Shown: piece by piece, positions 56,070-64,000 of the stretch
How positions within the stretch are numbered: the stretch's first letter is position 1
Layout: each line of letters opens with the position of its first letter
DNA from: Diphasiastrum complanatum
Lineage: Eukaryota > Streptophyta > Lycopodiopsida > Lycopodiales > Lycopodiaceae
Reading direction: 5' to 3'
Assembly (NCBI GenBank): GCA_029204225.1
Contig: CM055095.1
Coordinates: 44,565,446 to 44,629,445, forward strand
DNA length: 64,000 bases
The notes under the pieces: model-generated
Seen by the model: the letters and a program-made list of their open reading frames with translations, nothing else
Databases searched by the model: none
What the model was told of the DNA's origin: nothing
Program-made: the position numbers and the translations under genes

Positions 56070-56525
56070 CAGATTTTGGACATCTCATCATCGGTGCCAA
56101 CGGATTCCAAGACATCTCATCATCGCACTCAGTTGTGACGAACCATATAAGTGTTGCAGAAGTCATACGGTAGGCATGTTTCTTTCGTTACGGCTGCATT
56201 TTGAGATCGAAATAGTTGCAATATGCTAAGATGTACATAAGTAAAAATCACTACTGAATAAACCACTAAGATGCGCCAATAACTAATATGTACGCTCTGT
56301 TTGTCTAAGTTCTAGCTAGCAACACGTCCTCCGTAGACACTCGCAGATGATCCTCCATAGACACTTGCATGATGATCTTCCATAGAACAGCTTCGTTACA
56401 AGAAATTTGTTATTACAACTTGCAGATTCTGGACATCTCATCATCGGTGCCAACGGATTCCAAGACATCTCATCATTGGTGCCATCAAATTCCAGATAAT
56501 GCATCTACTCTTTTATAATAATAGT

Positions 56526-56684
<159 letters not shown>

Positions 56685-57120
56685 CATCGACAAGTAAACG
56701 TTTACTCTCCATAGTGGAGTGCTATTGGAGTGGTGTTGAAATTGTTTGGTTGCTCTTAATAACCATCCAGGACGATCCGGTACAGGAAATTTGTTGTTTC
56801 TGCCCAAGTCTGCATTAGTATCTTTGTAACAGGAAATTTGTTATCTCTTCCTAGATCTGCATTAGTATCTCCATAGTGGTAGAGCCACTTGGTTTATTTA
56901 AGATACATTGAAACACTCTAATTTATTTAAGGTAGATGTCATGTTTCTTTTAATCGCACTCAACTGTGACGAGCCATATAATTGTTGCAAAAGTCATAAG
57001 GTAGGCATGTTTTTAAGATAGGTGTAGCATTGCAAAGTTCCTGCGAACGTAAAGAAATGTAAAGAGTTCCTCTTACATTGTAAAAAAATATAAAGATTTC
57101 CTCTTACATTGTTTGGACTA

Positions 57121-57228
<108 letters not shown>

Positions 57229-57599
57229 GAGAAGTCCTAAATCCAAAAAAGACCCTTTGTAAAGATTCTTTTTATATTTTTTCTCAAATTTTTCTTACAC
57301 ATGGACCAATCAAAACACTCAAATTTGAAATCTACGTAACGTAACTTTTTGAGTCCACATTTTGATTCCACACTAAAAATGGCATAACTTTTTAGTGGTA
57401 AGTCCAAATTTAGCAGAGTTTGGTGCATTGAAAAGCGCTCAACAAGGACTTTCATTGATATGTTACATGACATACTTTTGAGCTATGACTAAAAAGTTAC
57501 AGCAAGTCAAAAATATTAGTGTTATAATATTTTAATAATATAAAGGACATCTTGCACGAATTCTTAAAGGGTCTTTTTGGAGCTCAAAGCTCCTCTAAT

Positions 57600-57736
<137 letters not shown>

Positions 57737-58560
57737 GTACTCTTCCTCTGACAGTTTCTGGAGGAATTTGTAGGATGATATCTTTCTCTGACAGATTCTG
57801 CAGACTCTTTTTCTAGCCTTGAATGCTTCAGATGCTTGCTTCTAATTTGCTGATGTGCCGATAACTAATATGTACGCTCTGTTTGTCTAATTAGTTCTAG
57901 CTAACAACACGTCCTCCATAGACACTCGCAAATGATCGTTTACAAAAGACAACCTTGAGAACCATATAAGTGCTGCATAAATGATACGGTAGGCATGTTT
58001 CTTTTGTTAAAGTGCATTATGTCAATAGTACATATTTATCTATGAAGGTAATTCACCGAAAATTGTTCGTCTAAGTTCTAGCTAACACGTCCTCCATAGA
58101 CACTCGTAGATAATCCTCCATAGAATAGTTTGATGTAGGCATGTTTCTTTCATTACTACTACATTCTGAGATCGAAATGGTACATATCTATCTATGAAGG
58201 TAATTCACCGAAAATCCACTAAGAATCATCATCTAGAGATTGAAAGAACAGTTTGGTAGCTACACGTTGGAGGAGTCCTAAGACTGAGCCCAAAGCCTAG
58301 AACGCATTTTGGACGACTCACTCTTTTTCGTCTTCGAGTCTCCTCTTTCCAATACTATACAATACCTCTTTCTCCCTTTCTCTCTCTCCTTATACTTTTT
58401 TTCTTTGAATTCAGGGGGCTAGCATCTTCATAATAGAAAATTTGTTATCTCTACCTGTGAAGGTAATTCACCAAAAACTGTTCGTCTAAGTTCTAGCTAG
58501 CAACACATCCTCCATAGATACTCGCAGATGATCCTCCATAGACACTCGCATGATAATCCT

Positions 58561-59452
58561 GTTAAAATCATGTTAGAATCAAGAAATGTAAAGAGTTCCT
58601 CTTACATTGTTCGGATTACCTCTTACATTGCAAAACCAATGAACGTATAATTTCTTTTACCTTCATTTTTGGATGCCCGTCATGTAAAGAAGATATTCAA
58701 GTCGGAAGAACAATGAAAATAGTGTGCTCACACACATTAGTAGACTCTATTTAATTATTTGTTTGGATTTAAATTTTTTGTAAATAAGTGTTAAAAATGC
58801 TTTTATCAATAAAAGTATTAAAATAATGACCTGAATTCAAAAAGTCATAACTACAATATGTTTTTTACTCTTCGAGCTGATTCCAGCAAGTATATGCATG
58901 ACAATATTTGATTTCAGTTTGACTGAAATTTTTAAAGATCCTATTCAATTAGATGACGTTTTATGCCTTTTATAGAATTCCTTAACTTTCTTTCAAGTTA
59001 AATATCTTCTAAGTATAAGCTCCGATTCAAGTGATGTAGAAAACAATATTGCTCTAATTTTTGAGTTCTTTGCATTGACTATATGGTAAAGTGATTTTAT
59101 AATGTGACCCATAATCAGGCTAACCAAACTTTATGCGATTGTACATATTCTGAAACATTGATTTTGGATCCTCAAATCATTATTCTATCTCTCACTCTCT
59201 TAATACAAGTTTAAATCATTATTTTGTCTCACAAACCCCAACCAACAAGTAGTTGCTCCGGAGTTTGTACGAAACATTGTTTCATATAGAAAGCACATCC
59301 GCCTGAAACCACCAGTACAAGTCAAACAAGACTATTTTTTTGAGTCATAGTCCTTCTTTATGCTCAAAAGTGATAAATTAAAATTTTTATATATAGTAGG
59401 ATGTCTGCTTAAAATAGAGTGTCATGTTTACTATTTTTTATAGGTATCCATG

Positions 59453-59456
<4 letters not shown>
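58561..59456. other. Intergenic AT-rich DNA
   Basis: No gene recognised. The phrase CAACCAACAAGTAGTTGCTC followed by CGGAGTTTGTACGAAACA at about 59237-59275 recurs at 59634-59670, just upstream of the Helitron ORF, so a piece of the Helitron is duplicated here. Confidence 0.55.

Positions 59457-59538
<82 letters not shown>
59457..59538. repeat. (TC)n microsatellite, about 82 bp
   Basis: Pure tract between two copies of a Helitron-derived sequence. Confidence 0.95.
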
Positions 59539-59541
<3 letters not shown>

Positions 59542-59619
59542 GCTATTGTTTGCTTGATTCTGACAAAATCCGTGTTAACTTTGACTTGCAGGATAAATGA
59601 ACAAAGGTTGTGAATATCA

Positions 59620-61892
<2,273 letters not shown>

Positions 61893-62449
61893 GAATTTTT
61901 TTGGAAAACTCGAATTTTTTGGAAGACTCGAATTTTTAGAACGACTCGAATTTTTAGAAAGACACAAATTTTTGGAAAGACTGGAATTTTTTTTTATGAC
62001 TCGAATTTTTCTAATGTCTCGAATTTTTTCATAAAGATTCAAATTTTTCCAAAAAGACTCGAATTTTGGAACGACTTGAATTTTTGAGAGTCAAATTTTT
62101 GAGACTCGAATTTTTGGGATGACTCAAATTTTCTAAAAGACACGAAATTTTTCAAAGACTCGCATTTTTCCAATGACTTGAATTCTTTGAACGATTCGAT
62201 TTTTTGGAAAGCTCAAATTTTTCAATGACTCGAATTATTTGGAAAACTCGAATTTTTAAGAAGACTCAAATTTTTAGAACCACTCGAATTTTCTAGAATG
62301 ACTCAACTTTTTGTAAAGACACGAATTATTTGATGACTCGAATTTTTTCCAAGACTCGAAATTTTTCGAAAGACTCAAATTTTTTCCAAGACTCGAATTT
62401 TTCCCAAGACTCGATTTTTCTCAAGACTTGAATTTTTTCTAGACTCGAA
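61893..62449. repeat. Degenerate minisatellite of 17-20 bp units
   Basis: About 25-30 copies of a unit like GACTCGAATTTTTNGAA, with variable spacers. The first about 100 bp keep an 18-bp period and hence an open frame on both strands; later units are irregular. Abrupt ends on both sides. Confidence 0.85.
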
Positions 62450-62617
62450 TGGACGACCACGTACATACACACACATACATCGGCCACCCATCAACGACCA
62501 TCAACTTTCCTCCTAAATCATCGCTGCTCGCCCGTCAACGAGATACTGAATTTTCAAATCATCGGCCGTCACCTAGATCGGCCAGCATTTCCTGTCAACG
62601 ACGGGCACTCACAACTA

Positions 62618-62619
<2 letters not shown>

Positions 62620-62681
<62 letters not shown>

Positions 62682-62692
62682 GTATATATATG
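62620..62692. repeat. (TA)n microsatellite
   Basis: About 29 TA units with a TTTATG break near the right end. Confidence 0.95.
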
Positions 62693-62953
62693 TCAAGAAT
62701 TAGATATGCAACATCAAGCATTCACCATAAGCAATCACCACAAGAAGGCGGAAGAAGAACACGCATTGTCACTCTATTACACTAACTCATACAAAATGTA
62801 AAAAGTACAAATAAACCCTGAACCCCTGATAGAGAGAGAAAACCTACGAGTAGACTAATGGACTAGCCTACGGCTAATGACAGCTGGTCACAGCTGTCAA
62901 CATTAATGTACCTCGTAAACAGTAACAATGAAGTTTATCATTGATTTCTAACA
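62693..62953 (-). mobile_element. 3' LTR region of the third copia element
   Basis: On the minus strand a purine tract GAGGAATG is followed directly by TGTTAGAAATCAATGATAAA from 62953 downwards, the standard junction. The outer end is not defined and may lie near the TA tract. A GACAGCTGGTCACAGCTGTC palindrome lies at about 62879-62898. Confidence 0.6.
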
Positions 62954-62959
62954 CATTCC

Positions 62960-64000
62960 TCAATGATAATATTACATTCTTCTATTCCTAATAGAGCACG
63001 AAACCTCTCAAATTTACATCTACCTAATGACTTAGTAAAAATATCTACCATTTGATCTTCAGAGTTACAAAAAACAAGATCAATGGCTCCATCAAGAATT
63101 TTCTCTCAAACAAACTGGTAGTGTATTTCGATGTGTTTGGTTCGAGTATGTAGAACTGGATTTTTGGCAAGGTGAATGCAACTTTGATTATCGCAAGATA
63201 TAGTAGTCGCATCCACCTGTGGTTGACCTAAATCCACAAGCAATCTTCGTAACCATACCGCTTTTTGTGTAGCATTGTTGAGTGCTCGATATTCAACTTC
63301 CGTCGATGATAAGGCTACTGTAGGTTGCTTTCTACTGTTCCATGAAATTGCAGCTGTACCATAACTGAATGTATGACCACTGGTAGATCTTTTGTCATCA
63401 ATATTACCTGCCCAATCGGCATTTGTATAAACTACCAACATTGGCGCTTCAGGTTGATCATACTTCAAACCAAAATTCAATGTCCCTCGAATGTATCTGA
63501 GAATACGTTTAACAGACTTCCAACGTGCTTGACTAGGATCTGGCATAAATTGACTAACAACACCAACATCATAAGAAATATCTAGTCGTGTGTGTGTCAA
63601 ATAAATCAAACTACCCACCAGCTGTCTATACAAATAAGCATCCACTTTCTCAGATTCATCATATGCAGTAAGCTTCATGTTGACATCCATAGGTGTACTC
63701 AAAGGCTTACAATCCTGCATATTTAACTTATAAAGCAAATTCTGTGCATATTTTCTTTGTGTAAGAAAGACCATGTCTTCCTTTTGCCATACTTCAATGC
63801 CAAGACAGTAGTGCATCAATCCTAGATCACTCATGTCAAAAGCATTGGAAAGATCTGATTTTATTTCATCAATTAAGCTCTCATTACTTCCTGTAATAAT
63901 CAAATCATCCACGTACAACACAATGAACACTATATCTGAGTCTTGCCTTAGAATGTAAAGATTAGGATCAGCATCACTCTTTACCATTCCCCTTCGCTTG
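62960..64000 (-). mobile_element. Third Ty1/copia element: end of RT and RNase H (runs off the window)
   Basis: The minus-strand frame 63987-63106 (293 aa, open at the window edge) shows RT with IVLYVDDLIITGSNESL, LGLMHYCLGIEVWQ, then DCKPLSTPM, RQLVGSLIYL (linker), and RNase H with YTNADWAGNIDDKRSTSGHT (family ADWAG), SSTEVEYRAL, DNQSCIHLAKNP and HTRTKHIEIHY. A TGA at 63106-63108 interrupts it just after HYQFV. The same frame then continues EKILDGAIDLVFCNSEDQMV, DIFTKSLGR to about 62975. It is related to, but clearly different from, the copia element at 23590-29588. Apart from the late stop the visible part looks young. Confidence 0.9.

Overview
This window looks like a piece of a large, repeat-rich vascular plant nuclear genome. 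The evidence is plant-type intron-split genes, plant Ty1/copia and Ty3/gypsy retrotransposons, an L1-type LINE, CACTA-like and Helitron DNA transposons, and a very unusual load of long pure (TC)n/(GA)n tracts. A fern or another non-flowering lineage is my guess from the general character of the repeats; the sequence alone does not prove it. No prokaryotic operon, rRNA, tRNA or CRISPR array was recognised.

The only host gene family I recognise with confidence is DUF506 (Pfam PF04720, a plant PD-(D/E)XK-like family). Four copies lie on the minus strand, at 5405-6974, 14129-15657, 42607-44400 and 53103-54861. All share one three-exon structure with the same intron phases, and their 5' and 3' flanks are also related, so they are dispersed tandem duplicates. 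Copies 3 and 4 are the most complete (predicted 502 and 483 aa) and resemble each other. Copies 1 and 2 form a second pair that shares an 11-residue internal duplication. Copy 1 has a damaged N-terminus and copy 2 a damaged C-terminus. A block of about 45-50 bp upstream of the start is conserved in all four.

The space between these genes is nested mobile DNA. Region by region: 1-5.05 kb, Ty3/gypsy gag, protease and RT fragments in both orientations plus an LTR-like promoter; 5.4-7.8 kb, DUF506 copy 1; 9-13.5 kb, satellites, a gypsy integrase scrap and a copia protease scrap; 13.57-16.7 kb, DUF506 copy 2; 16.9-19 kb, a minus-strand LINE and an LTR/primer-site remnant; 20.4-32.9 kb, a Ty3/gypsy element that may include extra coding segments, interrupted by a complete 5,999-bp copia element (23590-29588, 276-bp LTRs, 5-bp target duplication); 34.3-42.1 kb, a second copia element split by a CACTA-like transposon with large terminal repeat arrays; 42.6-45.2 kb, DUF506 copy 3; 46.6-49.6 kb, a truncated relative of the first copia fused to an intron-containing methyltransferase-like gene remnant; 51-55.4 kb, an LTR copy, a copia RT scrap, a possible TIR element and DUF506 copy 4; 56-64 kb, long TC tracts, a mosaic of repeated modules, a Helitron replicase N-terminal region cut off at a TC tract, an 18-20-bp minisatellite and the end of a third copia element running off the window.

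Nothing here forms an operon or pathway. The biologically interesting layer is a small duplicating DUF506 cluster evolving under heavy transposon insertion, with visible changes in start, splice site, cysteine motif and one acidic position of the core domain.
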